The notes beneath the pieces are model-generated. The model worked only from the letters and a program-made list of their open reading frames with translations, was not told the DNA's origin and did no database searches. This document shows, one piece after another, positions 1 to 9,918 of a stretch of 64,000 nucleotides of DNA. The position numbers were made by a program, and so were the translations under genes. The stretch's first letter is position 1. Every line of letters begins with the position of its first letter. Source of the stretch: Fomitopsis serialis (lineage: Eukaryota; Basidiomycota; Agaricomycetes; Polyporales; Fomitopsidaceae); assembly GCF_022376445.1 (NCBI RefSeq), contig NW_025954962.1, forward strand, positions 1,302,001-1,366,000, read 5' to 3'.

Positions 1-2660
1 TGCGAGGGATGGGTGCTGAAGAAGAGGCGCAAGAAGATGCAAGGTGAGTGAGCTTCGAGTGCGCAGGAAGGGACACCTCTCATGCAGACGCGTCTGTGCA
101 AGGTTTCGCCCGCCGCTACTTCAAGCTGCAGCAGTCGGGATGGCTCTCTTACTCCTTCGAACCTGGACACCCCAGTAGAGACCAGATCTTTCTGCCTCAG
201 GCAGCCATCTCCAGCACACCCGGACGGAGAGATATCCATGTCGATGCAGGCACTGCAACATTTCATATCAAGTGTCTCACCGTGGAGGACTTCAACAAAT
301 GGATGACGGCATCCCGGTGAGTTCGTATGCGAAGGCGTCGCGTCCGTTATATCAATCGTACTGACTTGTACTCATTCAGCAAGTTCCTGGCTCCAAAGGA
401 TGGCCAAGGTGCATATTCCCCTTCGTTGGGAAGACGATCGACCGTCAAGTCTCTGCGCACGTCACAATTGGGTCTGGGAAGTCTTGGAAAAGTAGGCCCC
501 TTGGCAGAGGAGATGGGCAACGTGAGTGTAGCCCCTTAGTAGTGAGCTCCAACCAATGCAGCATCCTGCAGACGATCGATGAGCTACAAACTCTCGTGTC
601 TGCATGGCACGCAGATACGCTGAAACGCAGAAGCGGTTCTATACGTTCCAAAGGAGACAAGGAGAAGAAAGATCGGGGTAAGGAACATGGCGGCCACGTA
701 CTAGTCGGGTTTCTCAAAAAGGGTAAGCGATCGTCACGCCGGAGTGTACACTACGTCCTGACAACCCCGGTCTATAAAAGCCGCCCCTCTCCAGCAAGCG
801 AGTACTTCCCGCGATAGCACTCAGGAAGAACCTTCTGATGCGAGCCCGTCGTCAAGCGCCAACGTGGAGAAGGTACAAGCCGTGCTGGACACCCTCAAGC
901 ACCAACACTCTGCTCTCATGCGCGTATTACCCGGCTACCCCACGCTCGATACGTCGCACTCCCCAACAGCAGGCACTTCACTGTCAGCTACCTCGGAGGA
1001 GGACGGCGATCAGACACCGACGGCGAGCACGAGCCTTGCGCAGAAGCTCGGACGTACGTCTATGATAAGTTCGAACAGCGGAGGCAGCAATAGTGTTTGG
1101 TTCGATGCACCAGAGCCTGAGGGTGCGGAGGAGTTCGTCCTGGACTCGTCGCCTGGGGACGAACGGGAAAACGGAATACTTGACGAGGGCGTACAACCGA
1201 GTAGTCCTGTCTCGCAATCTGACGACGTCTCCAGCTCGGATGCGACCACGGACGCGGATACGGATGCTGAAAGCGACAGTGAGTCAGAGGCCGCACCAGA
1301 GACTGCTCCGACGAGTCCTGCGCAATCGAATGAGGATAGAAGGATTGTTCGGCGGACAGAGCTACCATCAGGGCCGGTTGGCGATGAGGGCAGTCTCTTC
1401 TCCGTCCTGAAAAAGAACGTCGGGAAGGTCTGTGACAATCGTTACGTTTAGCTGCCTAAATTCCTGTCTGATAGCATGCTCAACAGGACCTCTCGCAAGT
1501 GGCGATGCCTGTTTCGTTCAACGAGCCCTTGACCCTCCTTCAGAAGATGGCGGAAGAGATTGAGTGCCATGATATGCTCTCGCAGGCGGCGCACACGGAA
1601 GACCCTGTAGATAGATTGTCTCTCGTGGCTGCATTTGCCGTCTCGACATACGCGAACACAAAGTACCGAACGGGACGTAAAGGCTTGTACGTGTTCCGTA
1701 TCACCCCTTGTGAGGCAACCCATGACCTGATTCGTGAAGTACTTCTGCAGCAATCCGATGCTTGCAGAGACATTCGAAGAGCCCAGAATGAGGTTCATTG
1801 CGGAGAAAGTGTCTCATAATCCCGTCATCCTTGCGTTCCACGCTGAAGGGGACGGATGGGAGCTCTGGGCCACGTCCAGTGGTAAGACCAAGTTCTGGGG
1901 TAAGCTTTAATTGCCCCGACTTATTGTATCCACGCCTCATGAGTTCGCTCTAGGCAAGAGCCTTGAGATCATCCCCCAAGGGACAACACATCTTAAGCTC
2001 GGCGACGAGCACTACGAGTGGTATGTCGTTTTAGGTATCTCACCGGAATCACTTCTTCATAACGAGTGCAGGAAGCGGCCATCATCCTTCATGCGCAACC
2101 TCATGATGGGTACGAAGTATCTTGAGCACTGTGGCAAGTTAACCATCGAGAACACCACGTCCGGCGGGAAATGCGTACTCGACTTCAAAGAAGGCGGATA
2201 CTGGGGTCCCTCGAACCAAGTCTCTGGTACAGTCGTCTCGTCCAACGGAAAGACTCAAGCGCATCTCGAAGGCAAGTGGGACGAACAGATGGCGCGCAAG
2301 CTCGACTCATCGCACCTGCGCGTCCTCTGGCGAATCACGCCCTTCCCAAAGAACGCCCCCGACCTCTACGGCTTCACGGCGTTTGGTATCACGCTGAACG
2401 AGATTACATCAGACTTGGAGGGCCGCCTACCTCCGACGGACTCGCGTTTGAGGACAGACGTACGGGCACTAGAAGAGGGTGACATTGATCGCGCTGAAGA
2501 GGAGAAGAAGCGAATCGAAGAGATGCAGCGGGACAGGCGGAAGATGGGTGCTGAGTGCAGACCGAGGTGGTTCAAACAGCAAGGCGACGAGTGGGTCTAC
2601 GTCGGTGGCTACTGGGAACAGCGGGATCGTGGGTGGAAGGACATTCAGCCTCTTTGGTAA
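1..2660 (+). CDS. Oxysterol-binding protein-related protein, Osh3-like (5' end outside window)
   Basis: This is a lipid-transfer protein of the OSBP/ORP family, expected to exchange sterol or phosphoinositide lipids at membrane contacts. The window opens inside a PH domain (GWVLKKRRKKMQG, then FARRYFKLQQSGWLSYSF after a first intron, ending near FNKWMTASR). A Ser/Asp/Glu-rich linker (about 840-1430) follows, then the sterol-binding ORD, from MPVSFNEPLTLLQKMAEEIE near 1504 to the stop at 2660. Splicing at about 1896/1954 and 2021/2072 joins FWG-KSLEI and YEW-KRPSSF in frame. The family fingerprint EQVSHHPP reads EKVSHNPV (about 1798-1821). The ORD ends in the usual WFKQ..DEWVYVGGYWE block. PH plus ORD with a long linker suggests the Osh3/ORP type. 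The upstream GOLD-like part, if present, is outside the window. Family assignment is firm; the Osh3 subtype is an inference. Confidence 0.9.
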
Positions 2661-2749
2661 GAACCGATAATAATCAGGGCGAGATGAGAGAACAGGACTA
2701 CATTATGACTAAGTAATACGTTCTTGCACACCCGCCTTGCATACATCCG

Positions 2750-4074
2750 CTAGCATCGTTCAACATTGCCAGAATTGCATACGTTCGATAATTCATGCCC
2801 ATCGTCCTCCGAGTGGATCGGTGGGTATTGCCTCGGAATCCAACGCGAGTTCTTTGAAGATTTGTTCAACAGCTTCCCGGCTCTCCCTTTCTCCAGCCTC
2901 TTCCAACGCTGAGTGACTAGTGAGTTGTGCTTGGACACCCATGAGATCCGACTCTGACCTTTGCTTTGTTCCTCACCCAAGTTCTCCTGGACATCTTTCT
3001 CCCCGCTGCCTGCAGGGATGAAAAGCAGTTCGACACCTCCGTAGTCAAGCATCTCCTTCCTCTCCACGCATGCGAACCGAAGTCCGTACTCGCTCACACC
3101 TCTTCGCCCACCCCTGCCAAACACCTCCGTCATGATGTGCTCTGGATACTCCACCCTCTCTTCTTCGGGCAACCCGACATTCCCTTGGCCATTCGTCGAA
3201 GCGAGTGGATTCTTGACCTGCAAGCCGAATGAGGCGGTGGTGTGTACATTCAGCGCAGCTTGAACTTCACCCCAGTCGTCTGTCGTAGGGTGCGAGAGGT
3301 GGTAGCCGAGGTGGGTCTCGCGCGCGGAGGGAGCTTTGGGGTCGTTGTTCACTATGGCGTACGCGCCTCAGCCGGCCAGATGCGCAGGACCCTGGTGGCG
3401 TGTCCCTACGGGGAGAGCTTTAGCGTTGTGTCCGGCTCGAGGTCCGTTCCAAGGGGACACAACACAACAATCAGTTACCTGTTGTTGCTGTCTCATAAAC
3501 TTTCCCTTTTAACCCGTCTTGGAGTTGTTTCATTTCTCGACCGACCATCGCGATGCTTCCCCAGAAAACGGTCTTGCCCTCAGGATCAGGGAGTCGCTTC
3601 TTCCCGACTGTTAGCAACCGGTAGTAGTTCGTCTGATCAGGCTGCAATGGATCTGCGCCTTCTCTCTGCTCCTCTCTCTCTGCTGTCCCTTCCTCGGAAC
3701 TAGGCGGCAGCCTACTATCCTTCGACTGCTGAGGCAGAAGTAGGATAAAGAAACGCTGGACTTCCGCTACCGAATGGGCCTCCTCCAATTCCACCTTGGG
3801 ACGGTAGAAGAAGTAAATATGACCCCTTTCAAGCATGCCTATGCCAAACGTCAATTCATGCGTCGATATATGCGCGCTGAGGCTCACCTGCTTCATAATT
3901 GTGCTTGACAGAACGGGCTTCGCCGCTCTTCGCGTCTAAAGCTATGTCCTGCTTCCTCTCTGCATCTTCTGTATCGCGCTCGTCGACGTCTTTTCTTGCT
4001 TTCTTAGCGGGCGGTCCTTCTTGTCTGTCGTCTGGCTTGGTGTTAAGTACTTCGTCAAGACGAGCCCGCTTCAT
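2750..4074 (-). CDS. Conserved fungal protein of unknown function (IYFFYRPKVE family)
   Basis: I read three exons. The first starts at 4074 (MKRARLDEVLNTKPDD) and carries a basic patch, PPAKKARK, that looks like a nuclear localisation signal. An intron (about 3885-3841) joins HNYEAG to GMLERGHIYFFYRPKVE. A second intron (about 3477-3371) joins YETATTG to AYAIVNNDPKAPSARETHLG. The body contains GHIYFFYRPKVE, a region reading YRLLTVGKKRLPDPEGK, and VEYPEHIMTEVFGRGGRRG. I recall this arrangement from widespread uncharacterised fungal proteins, some carrying an unreliable 'BTB domain transcription factor' label, but I see no BTB fold here. The C-terminal 70 residues are basic and less conserved-looking. 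The splice sites are GT-AG and keep the frame, so the gene looks intact. Function is unknown. Confidence 0.72.
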
Positions 4075-4571
4075 GCTAGTTTTTCGTTCCCTAGATGTCT
4101 GAGGCCCAATCGCGTTACCCGTGGGATGTTCGATGGAGGTTTAAAGGACAACAGATAATGATGGTAAGGACCAAGTCTCTATGACCTTGCTGTAACTCGA
4201 CTCGGAGTGGAAGACCACGCGTGACATCATACAAACGCGTTGCGCGACCGCGCGCACTGAGAACGCGATCACGTGGGCACAGCGTTGCATCGTCAGTTTA
4301 TGCCAAGCTTTCTGGCCTCAGGCTGTCACTAGGTCGAAGACATTGCTGTAGGTCGCTACTGGCGTGCGTCAGTCGGCATGGTTCTCATATACTCTACCAT
4401 CAAGTCTGTTTCACGATTGCCAATGCTATAGTACATGGAGATACACTGTCGATCAAGTTTAGAGGTCGGCGCAAGGCAACAGCAAGTAGACTCACATGTT
4501 TGACAAGCAATTCACAATAGCAGCCTAGTTCGCAACCAAGCTTCCAGCGACGGGGCGGCCCAGTTGACGTG
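4075..4571. promoter_or_regulatory. Intergenic: promoter side of the 2750-4074 gene, 3' side of the F-box gene
   Basis: No coding stretch has conserved content here. It should hold the promoter and 5' UTR of the minus-strand gene starting at 4074 and the 3' UTR of the F-box gene ending at 4572. I see no clear motif. Confidence 0.35.
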
Positions 4572-6236
4572 TCACGGGCAATTCCGCTCCTGCATCCTCA
4601 CCTTCGCGAAGTGCGGCAGATACTGCGTCACCATGTCCCACCTACCATACATTTCTCCATCATCATCATCCTCTTCGCCTCCCTCCTCATCCTCGTCAAC
4701 ATCGTTTCCGTCCCTCCACAAGCTGCCAATGTACCACAGACCAGGGCAGATATCGGAGAGGAAAGAGGCCACTTCGATCGGGTCGTGGATCGGTGAGTCC
4801 CCAATGTTGAACTCCATTTCCTTGTTCGTTACAACGCCTTTGCCGATGCGGCTGAATCCGAGGAGAGGATCCCCGTCTCTCGAGAGGACGTCCGTCTTCA
4901 TCCGATATCCTATAGACCAGATCTTTGGGCAATGGCGGATGAACGGGATCAAGGCGAGAATGGTCGCGCGCGGGGGAAGCTCCGCGCCCCATCGCATGTC
5001 GACACCGAGCGAAAAGCGGGAGAGCTCAGGCCACGCGACGGCCATTGCCTCGAGCATAACATCGTTGATGTCGATGGGGAAGCCGTGCAAAGTCAGAACG
5101 CGCAAGCTGCGGAGTACGAGTAGTGGGAGGAGCGTGATGTCCGTGAGCGTCCGCGATGGCAAGTCGAGAGGCAAATTATTAGGTGTACCGGGGCGGATAG
5201 AGACTTGTAGGGAGCATAGCTTCAGATGGGATTCGATTTCCTTGAATAGCGCCTCTGTCTCATGTGCTGTTGCTAGGGTGTCGTAGGATATCACCAGCAT
5301 GACAAGGCGAGGTGAGGTCACGCATGAGAGGAAATGCGTCGCATGCTCGAGAGTGTTGACGTTTAGAGAAAGCTCTCGTAAGGAATTAAACCCCAAGACC
5401 TTCGAATCTGAATTGGTGGACACTCCCGACGGGTCACTGTCCTTGTGTAGGGCTATGCGCAGGTGGGCTAGGTTGGCAAAATTGGCCAGGACCTCCAGAG
5501 TGGCAATCGATATCGGGGCTTCATGCAGCGCGAAGAGTGTGAGATTGGGCAGAGCGGACACTGCCTTCTTCATCATGTCTGAGACCTGTTTGTCCAACGG
5601 ATTGCAGTATATAGTTAGGCTGGTCAATTGGGGACAGTCGGTAGGTATCCGCAGCAAGGCCTGGGTCTTGGGATCTTCGCCCCGCGCGATGAACATGCGG
5701 ATGGTCACGGCGCGTATGTGCGGGCAGTACAACATAGACACATACGGGGCAAGGTCTTGATTCAGATCTGCCCAATCTAGGTTCGGAAAGAGGGGGGGAG
5801 TAGGTCGGGCCTCGTACAGCGCTGCCAGGGCACCTCTAGACAGCTTGTACTTGCGTCCCAAACGATAGATGCTGCCATTATATGCGCCAAAAGCCCTCAC
5901 TCGGTGACCGTAGACTTGAAAGCGGGCAAAATCGGAGGGCAGGAGTACGCGTTGAAATGACTGGCGAAGATGAGGTTGGGCATAACACAAAGGAGTGCAT
6001 ACACGTACTATGATTCGGTTGCGTTTGGGTTTATCTCCTATCTTCCATGCGTCTGAAGGCAAGAGAAATGCCAGCAACGCGAGCGAAGTGACCCCACGCC
6101 AGATGGTGTCGACGGCTGGCTCGAAGAATGCCCGGCACGTCCGCGCGAGAGCGGGCACAGCTTGCTGTCCATCGACATCGTCGAGGAGTTTACCACAGAT
6201 TTGTGCAAGCAACTCCGTGCCGAGTTGGGTGGCCAT
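4572..6236 (-). CDS. F-box protein with leucine-rich repeat-like body
   Basis: This is a single-exon gene of 554 codons from the ATG at 6236. An in-frame ATG at 6335 would add 33 unconserved residues. The start at 6236 gives MATQLGTELLAQICGKL, the beginning of a degenerate F-box (LLAQICGKLLDDVD...ALARTCRAFFEPAVDTIW), typical of basidiomycete F-box proteins. The rest is a run of irregular leucine-rich segments such as LTSLTIYCNPLDK, LTLFALHEAPI and LRVLTLHGFP. F-box proteins usually present substrates to SCF ubiquitin ligases through Skp1. The C-terminus has an acidic stretch (about 4660-4700, DEDEEGGEEDDDDGE). The substrate cannot be read from sequence. Such genes are highly expanded and fast-evolving in Agaricomycetes. 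Confidence 0.78.
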   Translation of the reverse strand: MATQLGTELLAQICGKLLDDVDGQQAVPALARTCRAFFEPAVDTIWRGVTSLALLAFLLPSDAWKIGDKPKRNRIIVRVCTPLCYAQPHLRQSFQRVLLPSDFARFQVYGHRVRAFGAYNGSIYRLGRKYKLSRGALAALYEARPTPPLFPNLDWADLNQDLAPYVSMLYCPHIRAVTIRMFIARGEDPKTQALLRIPTDCPQLTSLTIYCNPLDKQVSDMMKKAVSALPNLTLFALHEAPISIATLEVLANFANLAHLRIALHKDSDPSGVSTNSDSKVLGFNSLRELSLNVNTLEHATHFLSCVTSPRLVMLVISYDTLATAHETEALFKEIESHLKLCSLQVSIRPGTPNNLPLDLPSRTLTDITLLPLLVLRSLRVLTLHGFPIDINDVMLEAMAVAWPELSRFSLGVDMRWGAELPPRATILALIPFIRHCPKIWSIGYRMKTDVLSRDGDPLLGFSRIGKGVVTNKEMEFNIGDSPIHDPIEVASFLSDICPGLWYIGSLWRDGNDVDEDEEGGEEDDDDGEMYGRWDMVTQYLPHFAKVRMQERNCP

Positions 6237-6648
6237 GATTACAGAGCGAAGGGGGATACGGAAGGTCTCGCGCGAGGGTTGTCGTCGCCACTGCCAGAAA
6301 TGACCGTTGCGTTCGACGCCATTGGACGCGGTCACGAGATTGAGGATCTCGATGCCGATCGTAAAACCACGTGCTCAGACGGGAGCGGTCAGATCGCGAT
6401 CTCCAATTTGCAGTCGAGGACTGCCAGTCGCACTTGCATCCCCTCAGCTTGCTCCTGCGCTGGCCTCTCGCGACATTCCGGCGGAGCCAAACACCCAAGA
6501 GTATTGGGCTACTTACCCAGGCGCTGCAGTAAGTGTCGAGAATCGTTGTGCCTCGGAGCGAATGACTCATGCTCCAAGTAAAGCGTTTGTCTGACGGAGT
6601 GAGCGGCCTTGGTCTCATTCGAGTGGCTGACTCGGATACCCTGCAACA
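6237..6648. promoter_or_regulatory. Divergent intergenic region between F-box gene and ACO2-like gene
   Basis: This roughly 410 bp lies between two divergently transcribed starts (6236 minus, 6649 plus) and should contain both promoters. No TATA box or other motif stands out. Confidence 0.4.
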
Positions 6649-9600
6649 ATGGGCATCGCTCCAGCTGTGAGGAGGTACGCGACTTCCAGCTTGCGGGCCC
6701 CCCACCGGGGGCTTGCTACCCACACAGGCCTGCCGGAACGCGACTGTTCCTCCATCACACCCCCATATGCGCGGTTACTGCAAAAACTGGCAGATGTTCG
6801 CGAACTATTGGGAAACAGGCCTCTTACTCTTGCGGAGAAGATTCTGTACAGTCACATATCAGATCCCAAGAAGAGTCTGACGGACGGGAAGCTCAAGCGT
6901 GGAGAGACCTACCTCCAGCTGAGTCCAGAGCGGGTCGCAATGCAGGATGCTTCAGCCCAGTGGGTAGTCTCCCTGCGTCCCCAGCATGACATACTTAATT
7001 ATCGCTTCCTAGGATGGCACTGTGAGTATAGAGGCGTACTACCCGAGCACGGCCGTTTCATGCATACTCCCAGACTTCAGTTCATGAGTGCTGGTATGAC
7101 CAAGTGTGCTGTACCGACAAGCATACATTGCGACCACCTCATCCAGGCGGTGAATGGTGCAGAAGCTGACTTAAAGGTGCGACTCGATGCAGCCCACGGT
7201 GTCAGGGAAGCTCACTCTTACCTTACCTCCAGCGTTCCATTGCATCGAACCAAGAAGTCTTCGATTTCTTGGAGAGTGCAGCGCGCAAGTATGGCATCGA
7301 GTTTTGGAAGCCCGGCTCAGGCATCATCCATCAAATCGTGTTGGAGAACTACGCTGCACCGGGAATGCTCATGTAAGGTCAATGCCACCACCTGGAGTTA
7401 ATCTTTAAGCTCACATTCGCGCCCAGGCTCGGGACAGACTCGCACACGCCTAATGCTGGCGGCCTGGGCATGCTTGCCATCGGTGTCGGAGGCGCGGACG
7501 CCGTAGATGCTATGACCGGCACACCATGGGAGTTGAAGGCACCTCAGATCGTGGGTGAGCATCATGTTTGCCACCACTTCCAGTGCCGTTACCAATTGAC
7601 TTCAGGCATTCACTTGACTGGCAGCCTGTCTGGATGGGCAACTCCCAAAGACCTCATCTTGCACCTGGCCGGCAAGCTTACCGTCAGGGTACGTCTTCGA
7701 ATGAGATGTTAGTCCTGCTATGGTGTTGACAACAGTGACTAGGGTGGGACGGGTCGTATTCTGGAGTACTTCGGCCCCGGCGTCTTCAATCAGTCATGTA
7801 CAGGTCTGGCCACGGTTGCAAACATGGGCGCTGAGGTAGGCGCAACGACCTCTACCTTCCCCTACACGCCGAATATGCGCTCGTACCTCACCGCGACTGG
7901 TCGTGCTCCTGTCGCGCGTGCGGCAGACGAGGCCGCCTCTAAGGGTTTCCTATCCGCGGATGAGGGTGCTGAGTACGATGAGGTCATCGAAGTTGTGCGT
8001 CATGTTCCTATTGTTCGTCGCCTTCAAGACACCATGCTCATACGTTGTCTCGCTGTAGAACTTGTCTGAACTGGAACCCACTATCAATGGACCCTTCACA
8101 CCGGATTTGGCCACTCCTCTTTCCAAGTTTAGCGACTTTATCAAGGAGCAAGGTTGGAAGGACGAGCTATCTGCGGGACTGATTGGATCGTGTACGAACA
8201 GCTCGTACGAGGACATGGTCTGTCGCTCCATTTGAGTTCTATCTGAATCACTAATTCATCGCGAGTAGACCAGCGTGGCTGACTTGGCAAGGCAAGCAAA
8301 GGCGGCAGGACTCAAAGTGAAGGTTCCCTTCCTCTGCACTCCTGGTTCTGAGCAGATCCGCGCGACGATAGAACGCGACGAGGTCACGGGCGCCCTACAG
8401 GATGTCGGTGCGACTGTTCTGGCCAACGCCTGCGGTCCGTGCATTGGACAGTGGAAGCGGGATGACAAGAAGGACGAGGAGAATGGTATGTCTACCCTGC
8501 CTACATAGGTAGCTCGACGCTGACAGCTTCATTCAAGCCATTTTGACGTCCTTTAACCGGTGAGTGCCCGTGCGTGCGTGCGGACCTAGAAGGGGGAACT
8601 CACTGGCGAGCGTTAGGAACTTCAAGTCTCGCAATGACGGGAACCGGCTAACGATGAACTTCCTCGCCTCCCCGACACTGGTAACCGCTTTCTCCTTCGC
8701 CGGAAAGCTCTCCTTCAATCCAATGACCGACACAATCTCCACTCTCTCCGGGGCTCCCTTCAAGTTCACCCCACCTAAGGGCCAGGACCTACCCACAGCA
8801 GGCTTTACGCCCGGCGAGACCAGCTTCTACCCGAAGCCCACTCCTGAGCCGCAGCCCGAGACGGAGGTCATCATTCATCCCGACTCACAGCGGCTGGAGG
8901 TGCTGGAGCCGTTTTCGAGCCACTTCGGCGAGGGCAGCGGGAACTTGAGAGGGCTGGAACTTCCGCCGTTGAAGGTGTTGATGAGGGTTAGGGGAAAGTG
9001 CACGACGGATCATATTTCTGCTGCGGTAAGTGTCGTCTGGCCGATGGTTCAGGGTCAGGCTGATATTGCAATGAAAGGGCCCGTGGCTAAGTACAAGGGA
9101 CATCTGACTAACATATCCGAAAACCTCTGTATGTAGCTCATCCTCATCTTTGACTAAACGACTCATTGAACTAATCTCGTGTCGCAGTGATCACTGTGCG
9201 TACGCATGTAGTGCCTACGAAAGGCTGCGTGATTGACCTCCCTCGCATAGGCTGCTAACGACGAAGGTGGCGACGTGAACGTTGCCTTCGACCACGAACA
9301 CGAGTCCTCTCGATCCGAAACTGATACCATTCCCAATGTTGCGAAACGCTTCAAGGCGCGTAAGCAGCCTTGGGCCCTAGTAGTTGACGATAACTACGGT
9401 GAAGGTAGTGCTCGCGAGCACGCTGCGCTGCAACCTCGGTTCTACGGTACGTTACAATGCATTAAAGTAGGCATATATTGTGCTCAGTTGCTTCCCAGGA
9501 TGCGCTATGATTGTTGCGCGGTCATTTGCACGAATTCACGAGACCAACCTCAAAGTAAGTCACACGCGCTACGAAAGTTCGTGAAAATGCTGATTGTAGA

Positions 9601-9863
9601 TGAAGAAACAAGGCATCCTGCCTCTGTGGTTTGCCGATAAGGCAGACTATGCACGCATAGGGTCTGGAGACGTCGTGGAGACGCTCGGCCTTGCTGACCT
9701 ACTGAACGGCGTTCCCGATGCTATCATCAAGCTGAAGGTGACCCGACGAAACGGAGATATCTTCGAGGTACCAACGAAGCACACAATGTCCAGTGATCAG
9801 CTGAAGTGGTTGCGGGCTGGTTCAGCGCTGAATCACATCCGCTCGCAAGTGCAGTCTTCATAG
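6649..9863 (+). CDS. ACO2: Mitochondrial aconitase, Aco2 type (aconitate/homocitrate dehydratase)
   Basis: This 4Fe-4S dehydratase isomerises citrate. The yeast Aco2 branch is linked to homocitrate dehydration in lysine synthesis. The start [18 protein letters not shown] is a mitochondrial presequence. The conserved blocks run in order: [97 protein letters not shown] (the three cluster cysteines lie in the last two), [36 protein letters not shown] and the C-terminal KHTMSSDQ. Blocks such as GTPWELKAP and KHTMS match Aco2 rather than Aco1 as I remember them. At least nine introns of about 50-60 nt are needed, including a 9-nt exon (7013-7021), an 8-nt exon (9188-9195) and a 22-nt exon (8538-8559). 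All frames close without any missing base. The stop lies about 55 bp from the convergent MSH1 stop. Confidence 0.93.
7013..7021 (+). other. ACO2: 9-nt micro-exon of the ACO2-like gene
   Basis: The preceding exon ends at 6959 (..GCCCA) before donor GTGGGT. After acceptor CCTAG at 7012 only GATGGCACT remains before donor GTGAGT at 7022. The next exon begins at 7074 (ACTTCAG). This reads Q-M-A-L-L-Q-F-M, the invariant aconitase sequence, so the micro-exon is required. Confidence 0.85.
9188..9195 (+). other. ACO2: 8-nt micro-exon of the ACO2-like gene
   Basis: Upstream sequence ends AACCTCT before donor GTATGT. After acceptor GTCGCAG at 9187 the exon is TGATCACT, followed by donor GTGCGT at 9196 and acceptor CGCATAG at 9250. 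The product reads ENL-LIT-AANDEGG, keeping the frame into the final catalytic domain. Confidence 0.7.
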
Positions 9864-9918
9864 CTATGGGACATGAGAAGAGCTACGGAGACATTATAGC
9901 AATGCTGTATCGATATAC
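9864..9918. terminator. Convergent 3' ends of ACO2-like gene and MSH1
   Basis: Only about 55 bp separates the plus-strand stop at 9863 from the minus-strand stop at 9919, so the two transcripts' 3' ends very probably overlap. No polyadenylation signal is obvious. Confidence 0.5.
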
